NCBI RefSeq assembly: GCF_918797505.1
Contig: NC_092795.1
Location: forward strand, 28,879,131-28,943,130
Source of the DNA: Bemisia tabaci
Lineage: Eukaryota; Arthropoda; Insecta; Hemiptera; Aleyrodidae
DNA length: 64,000 nucleotides
Direction of reading: 5' to 3'
This document shows, one piece after another, positions 44,712 through 55,179 of this stretch; the stretch's first letter is position 1; the number at the start of each line of letters is the position of its first letter. Below the pieces are notes generated by a model. That model made no database searches. It worked only from the letters and a program-made list of their open reading frames with translations, and was not told the DNA's origin. The translations under genes were made by a program, and so were the position numbers.

Positions 44712-46491
44712 CACGGTGGATCGAGTCAATGGTAGAGGTCGGTCATGGGCGACGAAAAAAAAAGTCTGATTTTAAATATTTTTTCTTGGTTTTCTAGTAG
44801 TTAAGCTTCCAAAATGAATGTATCCACGGTTCTAGGATCTTTGAACCCTTCCGCTTTGACATGCGGGTTGCCTAAAGCTGACATTGCAGGTGGTATCAAA
44901 TTTGCCGTCTAATTCTCAAGGTTTTATTTCGCTTTTGCATGAGTTCTGTGGCAGATAAATCAAAATTTCAATTAAACATGCTTATTCTCCTCCCTTTAAG
45001 GAACATTTTGGTATATCATTAATGTGCATTGGCATATTTTTAGGAGGACCAAAACCACCTCCAAAGCTTGCTTTAAAAAAAACGCCCAAAAAAATGTTAA
45101 AATAGCTCGATAAAAAAATGTCCACAAGTGTCCGCAAAATCCTTTGTTGGGTTGCCTCCTGTACACTATCAGGAATGATATTATGTAATAATTAGCCGCT
45201 AATATCCGCTAATCTGCGAAAACGGTCCATTTGAATGATAGGAAGTCGCGCCTGCTGGGAATCCGATCTTGCTCTATTGTCATCAATAAAATCGTGCATC
45301 ACACGATATCCTTCAATCTCGATAATTTTTCTACTGATTACTGATTTTGGCTTATTTGTTGATATTTTTGGACGAGACATTAACCTTCTGTTAGTCTTTG
45401 AAGTTGATTCGATCAGCGTTATACTGTGCGATAAAGTTTAAGGTGTATGTTTTGCGCATTGTATATTTCACACGTCCCGTTTCTTGCAAAATGTCTTCAA
45501 CATACCTAGAACTCTTTCATGAGCTCCATACAAATAAAATTTCAACTCCCCCCCCCCCCTTGGAGGATGACAATACTTTCTCTACCCTAGGGTAGCGAGA
45601 AAGTAAAAATTGGTTGTGGGTTGAAAAAGAAGAAATACAAGAAATTTCTTCAAGAGACAATAGTCCTTCTCAGAGGTTCTTCAAGGGATCAGAACTTGCA
45701 TGAAAAATAAATTTCCTCTTATTTTAATATTTATTCAATAAATATGTTTCAAACTTCACTCCAAACATCGAGGAACAAAACGAAATAATGGAAGATGATA
45801 TAATTTTTTTTTTTCTCTGCACATTCAATTTTTTTTATCTGGTGATAAGTACCTATAATAATCTTCTAGGATGACTCGATAAAAAGAAGCTACAGTATAT
45901 ACATCTCTTTTTTATTTCTTTAATATATTGATCTATTTTTTTGAAATATGCATATTTGTTGAATAACTGAAAGAGTAGAGAGTTCATAAAAATGAAAACG
46001 TCTATTGACTGGCTGGAGGAAAAGAGAAGAAAAATGAACATTATCAGAATGTTCCGTATATGTGTCAGTATGCAATTGCGAGAAACCAATTAACATGAAC
46101 AAAAAACGATGTTATCAGAAATTGAAAGAAATATGGCAACCTTCGTGTGAGGGGCTGTAAAGCCGCCCTCCCTCACTCCTCAAGTAATGTCCTTGAGTCA
46201 AGTTCTGCAAAATTATTCTTTATGTAAGATGCTTACGGTCCCATTCGCCGAAAGTAACGTGAAAAAACAGCTATCAAGGATCCCAATTTCAATAGTCATG
46301 AAAAAGTGTGTCAAACTCGTATTAAAACTCGTTATTCGGCTGAAAAATGATCAAAAATGGAATCTACGACGAAAAATACATTAGATGAGTGTAATTTGCT
46401 CTATTCTAAGGGTGGGAAATCTCCGTAATCAGAGAAAATAAGACGCGTGATGCGCGATGACCGACCCCTCCCATTGACTCGATCCACCGTG
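44712..46491. mobile_element. Transib-like element, 1780 bp
   Basis: The terminal inverted repeats (about 36 bp, two or three mismatches) begin CACGGTGGATCGAGTCAATG and lead into a GGTCGGTCAT string at both ends. Perfect 5-bp duplications CGGCG flank it at 44707-44711 and 46492-46496. The ends are those of the short family G copies. The AT-rich interior holds no recognisable RAG1-like transposase. It has a 62-codon ATG frame on the minus strand (45380-45192) described separately. It could be an internally deleted or filler-carrying derivative. Confidence 0.85.
45192..45380 (-). CDS. Small unrecognised ORF inside the Transib-like element
   Basis: A 62-codon frame starts with ATG at 45380 and ends TAA. 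The peptide begins MSRPKISTNKPKSVISRK and has a mixed charged composition (EIEGYRVMHDFIDD, RFRRLADISG) that reads more like protein than most frames nearby. I recognise no domain. It may be an exon fragment carried in the element, a transposase piece or chance. No promoter or polyadenylation signal could be tied to it. Confidence 0.3.
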   Translation of the reverse strand: MSRPKISTNKPKSVISRKIIEIEGYRVMHDFIDDNRARSDSQQARLPIIQMDRFRRLADISG

Positions 46492-46534
46492 CGGCGCGGC
46501 GCGGCGGGCGGGCAGCCAACGCGGAACGCGCATT

Positions 46535-46610
46535 GGCGCCTACAAACCTAACAGGGATACTTCACGCATTGCGCAATGCGTGAAGTATCCCTGTTAGGTT
46601 TGTAGGCGCC
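46535..46610. repeat. Perfect 76-bp palindrome
   Basis: The arms of 38 bp are exact reverse complements centred at 46572/46573 with no loop. The left arm starts GGCGCCTACAAACCTAACAG and ends TTCACGCATTGC. One step further out, CATT against AGTG shows a single mismatch. It would form a stable cruciform or hairpin. The corresponding near-palindrome at 17112-17186 has a different inner sequence (CCTAAGTGGATACTTC). Confidence 0.96.
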
Positions 46611-46702
46611 AGTGCGCCGCCGCTCCGCTTTGTGTTAGGCTCTAACAATTAAGGGGAGCAGGGATTAATGAAAGCCGGGTAGAATCTGTTTCAACAGGAC
46701 CA

Positions 46703-46922
46703 CACGGAGAAAAATCTTTGGCTTTATGAACCAATTGGTGCGGTCCATATGGAGCACCACTAACAGTCGTAAATGAATAATTATTCTCAGTCTGTGAACC
46801 GTTCTAAGGTATATATACCATCTTTACGGTATATGTGCTATTATTACATGTTGCCTTTACTACTATTAGTGGTTTCCATATGAACCACTGATTGGTTTGT
46901 AAGCCATAGCTTTTTCTCAGTG
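46703..46922. mobile_element. MITE family C copy
   Basis: It starts CACGGAGAAAAATC and ends TTTTTCTCAGTG with CA on both sides. The arms contain GGTCCATATGGAGCACCACT and the CCATATGAACC partner. The middle AACCGTTCTAAGG corresponds to ACCATACTAAGG in the copy at 18352. Confidence 0.9.
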
Positions 46923-47398
46923 CACGCCAATAACGGGACTTGTCCCTGGGACCTATCGACCTTAAGTCAGATTCGCTACTACTGGGCCAATCAGGCTGGC
47001 GAATTCCTACTCTTCAGATAAAAGAATCAAGATTGTGGATCTTCTGTCTCCTTACTTTGAAATCCATAAAGTTGTTACATTGACAAAAGATTGTTCATGT
47101 TGTTGTTTTTCTGTTTTATTCCCGCGAAGATAGATCTTTACTTTGCTTTACATCGCCCGATCAAAGTATACGCCCGCCTTTCGTCCTTAAGATGAAACAA
47201 AAAGTGACCGCGGGGATAGCGCGCAGAACTTGATACGCGAAAGTTCCAGGGCGATAAATCGCGTTGATTTACAGCAGTCCGCCGCTCCTGGAATCGGCTT
47301 TGCCTTCCGGACTCCCAGCATCTCCGGGCGAAAGGAGAAAATGGCAGTTAAAACCGCGTATCTACGACGGGAGCCTCGTGTGTAAACACAGTTCGTCT
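46923..47398. other. Unassigned DNA
   Basis: No gene is supported. The composition becomes CpG-richer toward 47260-47400. Confidence 0.4.
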
Positions 47399-47554
47399 CG
47401 GCGGCTGAACGTGATAAATGATCGAGAATCGAAATTTCCCCACTTGGAACTATGTAAAAGAATCGATAAGTTAGATAAACCCTGACAATCGATCTTTTTG
47501 TACAGGTTTAAATGACGGATCATTCGATTCATCGCGAGGCGCAACACGCCGCTG
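47399..47554. mobile_element. Diverged hAT-like MITE family H copy
   Basis: The right end (complement of CAGCGGCGTGTTGCGCC) and the motifs AATCGATCTTTTTGTACAGG and GGTTTAAATGACGGATCATT match family H in reverse. The left end is degraded and the 8-bp flanks do not match. Confidence 0.6.
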
Positions 47555-49016
47555 AGCGTGGTGGGATGATTTATCGTCGTTTTATGGTTCGTCTTGGCCT
47601 CCCGCGGACGCGGCTCGCCGAAAATCTAAATCCTGTCACGCCAACTCGCTTTACGACCTTGAGCAAGGATATTAGCTTCAATTCCAGAAAAGAGAGGTTT
47701 CCTATCACGCAGGTTTCGTTTTTCAGAGAAACGCCGCCTACTGAAATTGTAGCGCTCACTTTCGGCCTGAGGGGCGCGCTTGCCGAAATGAGGGATCCGG
47801 TTGTGACTGTGCGTTTCCGCACAATGCGACAACATTGAATTCGGAATCTGGAGCAGAACTTACGAAATTTAAAATTGAGTAGTTCGTTCCAGAGCACAGA
47901 GGCGTTTTCTACTGATTCATTAAATTTTAACCGTTTTATACCACATTTTTTTATTATTTTGATTTTTGATTTAACTTTAGCAGACTGCACGTTCCTGCAG
48001 TTTAATAAACTGGATCAAAACGGGATCGAAATTTCACCTGAAACTCTACAAAACTCATTTGACCAAGCATTTAATACGTGACCGCTCGGTAACTTCAAAA
48101 CGGAGACATCGATTCCTTAGCGTGGACGAGTATTTGAAGAATTCCTTAGATTATCAAAAGTTTTTCCACTGAGCATCATGCGATAAATTTGAGAAAAATT
48201 CTATTCGATCCAAATTGATCCAACATTGTACAACATCCATTTGACCAAGCATTTTATATAAAATCGTCCGCAAAACTCAAAATATTGACTTAAGGATTCC
48301 AGGCCATGGAGGGGTGTTGTACGAATTCATCAGATTCCAGTCATTTTATACAGTTTTGTTAGATGAAATTGCGATTAACTATTGATCAAAATTTCATCTG
48401 ATTCTATTTGATTTCACATTTTGCGAGCAATGAATCATTAAAGACGAAAAATTTGATTGAATTTTCATTAAAATTAATTGGACGCTCGCAGATATTCTGG
48501 ATTATATTCCGACTTTGCTCGATACCAGTAACTTATCATGAATCAACATCACATTTTACAGTATTGTCAGAATTTCTCGAATTAAATAAGTGAAATTACA
48601 TGAATATTTAAGAATTTGACGTAAATTTGGACAACTTTGACAATGTTTGATATTAGCATAGTTATTCAGAGCTCAATGTACTCGGAGATGTAATGAAATT
48701 GAATGCTTAATATTGTCAAGTTGCGAAGCAATCTTTACAATGTTCAAAACTGCGGTATAGCAAGCGCATTCCGCCGTGCGAGGTAAAAACTGCGCGAATC
48801 AACATAGTTGACAGGGCATTTGTCGACTGTTTTTATCTCATGATGTGGGTGGCATGACTTGTCCGCATCCCACGTATGATATTTTAGTCCAGTTCCCAGT
48901 TGGGGATTAACTTTTCATATTTTTAATCCGTCCGGATAAATAACGTCCGTAAGTAAAAACACGTCCACGAGAAGGCGGGCAGATTTTACATTAAGCACTC
49001 GAGGAGAGTGAGGTAG
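47555..49016. other. Unassigned DNA
   Basis: Frames on both strands at 47512-47990 (108 and 139 codons) overlap and show no domain. Direct-repeat-like AAATTTCA...GATT strings recur at 48000-48430 but too loosely to define a unit. Confidence 0.4.
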
Positions 49017-49270
49017 ACTGTCGTGCTAAGGAAGAACGCCGTATGAGCCTTCAGACGTTGCCAAGTTTCCTTCGATAAAGACCAAATTTATCAGGAAAAT
49101 TGTGAATGTTCTTTCCCAAAATTTTCAGACAATTTTGCGCGCAATTTAATTTAAAATATCTAAAAATTTCAAGGATTAATATGCATGAATGTCGTCAAAA
49201 ATGTATGTTTAATCAAGTGAAATTTGGCAACTCTCGAATGTTCATGCGGCGTTTATCCTTAGCACGGCAG
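49017..49270. mobile_element. MITE family A copy
   Basis: It starts with the terminus CTGTCGTGCTAAGGAAGAAC and ends CCTTAGCACGGCAG. The flanks TAGA and TATA differ at one base. The interior is diverged in the left half (GACGTTGCCAAGTTTCC). Confidence 0.92.
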
Positions 49271-50352
49271 TATAGAAATGCCTGTCAAAGATGGAGGAGG
49301 ATTCGACCCTACCCGACGCTTGTAATCTGAAAATTTGAGAAGCAAAAGAGAAGGAGAGAGAAAAATAAATGAACTAATTTTTAAATTTTTCCTCAGAATG
49401 AAAGGGGGAGGAGGTACGGTAAAGCGGGCTTAATTTATGGATACCTAGAGGAGTCTGACAATTGGAGGGGGGAGGGGGGCGCTCAAAAAATCGGGGAAAA
49501 CATCTGGCGTTCTTTATGCATAGTCTCAAAGATCTTGATGAATCCGTCATCTTGGCTGATCAAGATTTAAAATATTTGTCAAGATTATCAGTCGGTTGAC
49601 TGCCTTGCACACAGGTAGGTACTTTAGCACCAAGTTAAGCAGAAAAGCACCGACTTTTTCGGCTTAGTTCATAGGCGGAATTCCCGCTTTAGACTCTCGT
49701 ATCCGAATAAATGCTTTGACTCATGTTCCCACGTACGTACACTTGACTTTTTTTTTGCTAAACTCGGTCTATTAATAGTAATGAAATAAACTTCTCTAAC
49801 CTTTAATATTCCAGAGTATTATTTATTAAAAGTAACTCCAATATGACGGGAATTTTACATAAGGAAGGAATTGTTGTGATTCAATCACTTGGTCACGTAC
49901 AGTCTTAACCTCAGCTTAGATGAAAGCACAAATCATAGCGTGCAACGCGTAACATGGAGAGTTACAAAAAAACATGTTTCCAGGGTAAATCTTGTAATCG
50001 CTCTACGGTTAGTGGACTTGTGCTCATCACAAACGGCTGGAGCATGAAATCAGACAGTAGCTGGCAGTTCATCACCCGAATCTTAGTTTTTAACGTAAAG
50101 TCGTTGAGTCGAAACAACTTGAATCGATTTTTTGTATCATGAAGTTGTAAGTTCATTGAAAACTTTCCAAAGCACCGAAGACTGTTCATTTTATACCGAC
50201 GAGCGATTGAGCAAATTTTCAATGAAAAAAAGAATTTTCACATTCACATCACAGCCCGATTTGGTCAAATCTACAAAAAAAAAATTGTTGGTAAATCATC
50301 CGCGCTACAATGATAACTGCGGGCCGATTATTGAAATTAATCTGTAATTAAT
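49271..50352. other. Unassigned DNA with a family J end
   Basis: At 50318-50342 the string CTGCGGGCCGATTATTGAAA is a single family J terminus without partner. G-rich runs occur at 49400-49480. The frames here have no domain features. Confidence 0.45.
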
Positions 50353-50671
50353 ATGTTCAGTTCAAAAGGGAAACAGTTATTAGTGATTAACAATTATAAA
50401 TTCCGTTTCCATAAAAAATGCACAAAGTCCACAAAACATTGAGCGGTGGTGCTGTGCAAATAGTAAATGTAAAAGTTACTTAAAGTTGGACGAGTTTAAA
50501 AACCTCCTCGGGGAGCCATCAGACCATAATCACGTTGAGAAAAGTGACTCTGACCTGCGTAGAGAAAAATTCAGTAACGGAGTGAAGATTCGAGCCACTG
50601 ACGATGCACATATCTGTGAGCCTCCACGGAAAATTATGTCATTTTTAGATTGTTTTATTTGTACTGACTAG
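50353..50671 (+). pseudogene. FLYWCH zinc-finger fragment with a 1-nt frameshift
   Basis: The first frame (50353-50439) reads GKQLLVINNYKFRFHKKCTK, the N-terminal half of a FLYWCH finger. A stop follows at 50440, but shifting one base restores ERWCCANSKCKSYLK and DHNHVEK, which supply the W-C, second Cys and H-x-H ligands. The open frame continues to TAG at 50671 through REKFSNGVKIRA and PPRKIM. That resembles the linker that follows FLYWCH in MULE-type transposases and related insect proteins. The frameshift makes a dead copy likely, unless it is an assembly error. A family J terminus lies just upstream. Confidence 0.75.
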
Positions 50672-50815
50672 GTCACAAAACGTGACCGTTCCTTGTTTCC
50701 CTGATTTATAAACATGAATAGGAACAAATATATTGTTTTTTCTATAAAAGAAAAATAAAGGATTAAAAAGAAAAAAGATTGTGTTGCTTCTCGGCGATTC
50801 CATAGCGAGGCACGG

Positions 50816-51205
50816 TTGCCGAATTTACTAATATCTTCCTTTAACGTTAGGAGTGACCAAGGTCCATTGGGACCGAACTCGATCGGGAGCAAAGTCCACC
50901 GGGACCCAACTCGGTTATCCAATCACCGACACGGGACCCAACTCGGACGTTGCCGTGACAGGAAGCACGTGTTATTGTTAATGGTTATGTTCCCCAGAAA
51001 GCAATACAATTATGATGATGGTGGAAACACCTCATTTGAGGTACCTCAAACACCTCACCATCGTGATGTATGGGGGAAGGTCCTCGCGGATGCATTCAAA
51101 GAACTTAGTGAAGATTCTTGTACCGAAGAAATAGAACAAATAGTGTCTGCTGCCATCAAAGCAATGGCAGAACAAAAGGCGAAATTAAACAAGAATCGAA
51201 CCTGA
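50816..51205 (+). CDS. Candidate terminal exon, unrecognised protein
   Basis: The reliable part begins after the acceptor-like TTATGTTCCCCAG ending at 50999 and runs to TGA at 51203-51205. The peptide includes PRKQYNYDDGG, HRDVWGKVLADAFKEL and a lysine-rich C-terminal helix. AATAAA follows at 51260. Together these look like a last exon with its 3' end. The upstream part of the frame is a GC-rich run of GGGACC-type motifs and may be non-coding. No domain was recognised; a link to the FLYWCH fragment upstream is possible but unproved. Confidence 0.4.
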   Translation: MPNLLISSFNVRSDQGPLGPNSIGSKVHRDPTRLSNHRHGTQLGRCRDRKHVLLLMVMFPRKQYNYDDGGNTSFEVPQTPHHRDVWGKVLADAFKELSEDSCTEEIEQIVSAAIKAMAEQKAKLNKNRT

Positions 51206-52851
51206 AAGGACCAGACGGTTTTTATAAATAATGCTACAAAGAGGCACTTCAAAATCAAGAATAAAATACAGATGTTCATACTGATAAACAAAACATAATT
51301 ACTGAGAGCGGAATGCTGCCGCCCATACCAAAACGCTCAACTCCAATCACACCGATATAAACTATAAATAGTACTATTCTATTCTGTTCCAAAAAATACT
51401 AATTACCATAACGCTTCATTTTTTTCAGTTTGGCTTCTCAGCAGTATGACACAATCATTTCGAGAATAGTTTATTTCCTTAGGAAAATACACTCAAGTTA
51501 TAAGGGCTAATGATGTTCTGCGTTTGTTCTACGATACAACATCTTGTAAAAAAAAAAATTGAAAAAATCTAAAATAGAGTTGTGGCGGTTTTGCTTTGAA
51601 CGGCAGAATGAGGGTCAAATTCAGAAAGTAATGGTAAAAAAATGAAGTAAACAAAAAAAGTACAGATCTAATGAGGAATGCTTACAATTGTATGGTATAA
51701 ATAAAAAAAATCTATAGATAAATTCAATGCGTTAGAATAATGCAATGCTATTATGCAAAAAACTGATTCCATTATACCGTGGAGACCATTGACTTGACAA
51801 CCAAGTTTTGAGCTAGGAGAGGACTAAGTAGCACGCGGGGATATTTTCCAAGGGAGAGGATGGTCGGGAAACCCAACCCCCAGCCTTAGTCATGGTTGAA
51901 ATATGAGTCGTAATGAAATCATTATTAATGACCATGAAATCAGAATATTGCGTGAAAATATTTGTGAGCGGGATAATCGGTTATGAAACATTGGCGTCAA
52001 TTCGCGAGGAGGTCAATATGATTTACGGGTGAGAGAACCTGAGTGAAGAGTACGTTCATGTGAACTCGGCAATGACGGGGACGAGATAGAGTGCGTTAAT
52101 ATCTCAAGAGAATTCGCACTCAATGGACTGGTTTTATGAGCGAGCGGAATTTTGATTTTCGAGACGTTTGCATGGGTTGCTTTGGAGGCATTTCCGTGGA
52201 GTTCCCCGGACTTGAATGCAAATCATGACTGAAAATTCAGCGACCAGCCTCCTGATTCTCATGCAAGAAAAATTTTATGGGTGAGTACAGACCGTTTTTG
52301 CATAATTTAGTCGGGAATCATATTGTTAGTGGCTTCCTGTCTGATTGGTCGTTCGCATTTTTTTTAATCCTTCTGAACTGAACACATCGAATATGAACAA
52401 ACTACGGTAAGGTTCGCGATCCAAATGAACGCGTATTTTTTTTAAATCGGAGAGAAACCTAACCAATTTTACAACAGACATGTAATATGGACATTTAACA
52501 GGCATATTTTTCAGAATAGATGGAGCTAACGGATGGTAGCTGAGAGAATATCTACTTCACCGGTGTATATTTTTTCTTCTCCTTCTTTCTAGTGTCTATA
52601 TTTTGTTTTAAAAAATAGTCTTCTCTAAAAATACACTTTTACGAGAGAATTTCCGGATACAACTCCAACAAGTTAGCTGCACAGCTCCAATTCGGGTTTA
52701 CCGAGTTCAAATCATCTAACCTTTTTTATTTCAGTGCATAAGGAGATTATCAATTACGGCACTAAACATCCTTCGTACACAATCCTCGTGCACATCATTC
52801 TTTGAGGACATATTTACTGATGAAGCCGTGACATTTTCAGCGGCTTTTTCG
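51206..52851. other. Unassigned DNA
   Basis: A probable polyadenylation signal AATAAA lies at 51260-51265. Otherwise I see no gene or repeat. The sequence is AT-rich. Confidence 0.45.
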
Positions 52852-53071
52852 AGTGCGTGGAAGAAAAGGTGCTGTTGGAAAGTTAGTGCCCAAAAACAGA
52901 CACCTATGCGTCATGGCTCCGAGAGACTCCGGCGACATTAAAATATTCACAGGTCCAAATTTGGCACTCGGATTTGCAGCCTGCGTTGATTTCGGTGATG
53001 AATTCGAGATGATTACATCGCCGAAAGGGGCCGGAACAGAGACAACAGAGGCTCTAGGACACTCACTGTGA
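52841..53071 (+). CDS. Candidate terminal exon, unrecognised
   Basis: After an acceptor-like TGACATTTTCAG a frame runs to TGA at 53069-53071. It reads RGRKGAVGKLVPKNRHLCV, SGDIKIFTGPNLALGF and ITSPKGAGTETTEAL. The composition is protein-like, but the minus strand is open over the same region (52837-53145), so strand and coding status are uncertain. No domain or polyadenylation signal was recognised. Confidence 0.28.
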   Translation, partial: RLFRVRGRKGAVGKLVPKNRHLCVMAPRDSGDIKIFTGPNLALGFAACVDFGDEFEMITSPKGAGTETTEALGHSL

Positions 53072-53640
53072 TGCAACTGACGTAACTGGAAGAGCGAATA
53101 TTTGAGAGAGTAGAGAGTGCTAATCAATCTTTTTACTGATCTCATTTCAAAATGAACACACAGTTAAAAATGTCCGTGTTTCGTGTTACTCTAAGTTACT
53201 TTTATGTGTCAGATCAACCCGAAGGACTTGGTTTCTCAACACAATGTTGGGTTAAAAATCTGCGACCTCGTTAGAAGTTAGTAAGTAGGCATCAGGATCG
53301 ATTTTGGATCACATCAGGGATAATCTGGTGCGGCAGTCACTCTTAAGTTGCGACCTCTACGTATGGGGTGGAAAACTAGAGTACATATAAGTTCGGCGCA
53401 GGATACTCTCTTCATGATCCGATGTCTTTCTTAGTAACCTACGGTTTGGGTCGCTTAACACAAATATTTGGTCGATTTGACGCGGGGAATACTAACACTA
53501 AAAAAATCAACCAACAGCTTGTGTTATTTCGCGTTTCACTTCCATTATTAACACAAGATTTTTGTGACTTTTTTTTACATTGTGCACTGTCTTGTGACGC
53601 AGTTCTCGATGCAATATAAACAACACAAATTTTCCTAAAT
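53072..53640. other. Unassigned DNA
   Basis: Nothing supportable is seen in this stretch. Confidence 0.4.
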
Positions 53641-53642
53641 CC

Positions 53643-53851
53643 CTATTTGTCCTCTTATTGAACGTAACTTTGAAAGCAGAATAAGAGTCAAGATGTTGGA
53701 TGGTGATTGTTATTTGGTTCGTTCATCATATCCTATATCGCCATATCCTATATCCATATCACCTATTTATCCTCTTATTGAACGTAACTTTGAAAGCAGA
53801 ATATGAGTCAAGATGTTGGACGGTGATTGTTATTTGGTTCGTTCTTCATAA
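53643..53851. repeat. Direct repeat with 120-bp period
   Basis: Two ~88-bp units start at 53643 and 53763 and contain CCTCTTATTGAACGTAACTT and GTTGGATGGTGATTGTTATT with very few differences. Between them lies an AT-rich spacer with four CATATCC/ATATCC strings. Either a tandem duplication with a variable spacer or a minisatellite seed. Confidence 0.92.
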
Positions 53852-53872
53852 AATCCCTTTCACTGGGCGACG

Positions 53873-54499
53873 CACAGTGGATTGAGTCAATTAGGGAGGT
53901 CGGACTAGAGTACCTGTATAGCGAGAGTATGGACAGATGTGAAACTCCGAAAATCCATCAGGCCTTCACCGATGCTTCTGCGAATAAAGTTAGGGCCCAG
54001 AAATGCAGCCAACCTATGAATTTCAATTATCCAGAACGATTTACTAATACTATTGTTACGAACCGCCGTTTATTAAGCACGTGTTTGACCCAGTTTTTGC
54101 ATAAATTTACTCAATTTTGCGGAAGAACGCTCATTTCTGTACATTCTTGGCCATCATGGTTAGAATTGGAATCTGCAGACTGGCAGTGAAATTTTGTGCG
54201 TTCGAAGTTGGTTAGAAGGGTGGCTGCACTTTTGGGCCCTAAGCCCTCCATGAAGCGATCTGTCCATACTCTCGCTATACAGGTACTCTAGGTCGGACAT
54301 GAAATATTTGATTGAAACTGCAAATTTTGATACTTGTTTCGTCATATTTTCAACTTAAAGGGGTGCTTCTGGAAGAAAATTTCACGCGGAGACCAGTGGA
54401 ACTACTTTTAGAACCTCAAAATTTTATATTAACTCCGTTTCTATGCGTTTCAAGTTTCCAAATTTTGTCCGATCTCTTCCATAGCCTCGATACAGAGTG
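53873..54499. mobile_element. Transib-like MITE family G, split by a hAT element
   Basis: The left end is CACAGTGGATTGAGTCAA with CGACG before it (53868-53872). The right end is the decayed complement of CACTCTGTATCGAG, followed by CGACT. Removing the 385-bp insert and one copy of its 8-bp duplication leaves about 234 bp, the usual length of the family. The right half has AAGGGGTGCTTCTGGAAG and TTTAGAACCTCAAAATTTTA, which match 8166-8397 in reverse. Confidence 0.88.
53906..54290. mobile_element. hAT MITE, 385 bp, nested in family G
   Basis: It has perfect 33-bp terminal inverted repeats starting TAGAGTACCTGTATAGCGAG. Perfect 8-bp duplications GGTCGGAC stand at 53898-53905 and 54291-54298. 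In other family G copies this GGTCGGAC occurs once, which proves the duplication. The interior codes for nothing recognisable. The identical termini suggest a recent insertion. Confidence 0.96.
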
Positions 54500-54509
54500 C
54501 GACTGCTAG

Positions 54510-54950
54510 TTCTACCCGCGTGGACACATCCGCGGCTTCCGCGGTTTCGTTGAATTTGCGGAAAAATTGACGGCGAGCGGACAATGCGGAGACTTCCCTG
54601 CCGATGACAGCCGGACCGATCGCAAGTTTGAAAAATGAGCGAGGAAGCATCGGGGCACTTATTCCTTCCTCGGATGGCGGAAAACAATGCGCGATTAATA
54701 ACAGCGACGAAAGGACCCAAACACGGAGCCTCGTCTTCCAGCTAATTCCCCGTTTCCTTCTGCGGCGGCGGTGTGGCTCCTCCAATTTTTCTCCGACGCC
54801 TAATTGCACTATATCATACTCCCTGGATACCGGCCCGGCCCGGCGTCCGATCGCCAGCGCCGGCTAATTATACACCCGGCCTCGCTCATCACTCCGTGTC
54901 TCCGCGCTTCCGGGTTCCGGACAATGGGTCACCACCGCTTGTCACAGAAT
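54510..54950. other. CpG-rich patch
   Basis: GC-rich sequence gives long frames on both strands (98, 119, 87 and 89 codons), none with a domain. A signal-like hydrophobic run in the minus frame (VLSSLLLIAHCF) is the only hint of a secreted peptide, and I do not consider it sufficient. Confidence 0.35.
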
Positions 54951-55179
54951 CGGATTTTCATCGTAGAATCTCCAGAAACTAAATTAAGTTCACATACTGA
55001 TTGCGGTAGACACACGAGTCGTAAAGACAGTAGGTTGGAATTTTTTTGCCGACCTGCGTTAAAATCAGCATAAAGCTGAAAATCGCATTACAGAGGGTAA
55101 AAGCTCGTTCGAGCGCAATTTTCCCTCCAAGAGATGCTCTGTTTGGTGCAATACTAGTTACAACGATTCAGGAGGGCAA

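Larger units (their letters stand above)
44524..46650 (-). repeat. Family N repeat split by a Transib-like element
   Basis: The left segment (44524-44706) is the reverse complement of 17228-17400, and the right segment (46497-46650) the reverse complement of the 17070-17228 part. The 1780-bp Transib-like element lies exactly between them. The left segment contains a minus frame (44729-44535, 64 codons) with FPRKINQDTY; the peptide also appears in the copy at 17312-17398. That hints at a coding origin, but an indel between the copies shifts the frame upstream. Confidence 0.75.

Noticed and set aside
47512..47990. Overlapping 108-codon (+) and 139-codon (-) frames
   Set aside because: Both strands are open over the same CpG-rich DNA, part overlaps a decayed family H element, and neither shows a domain.
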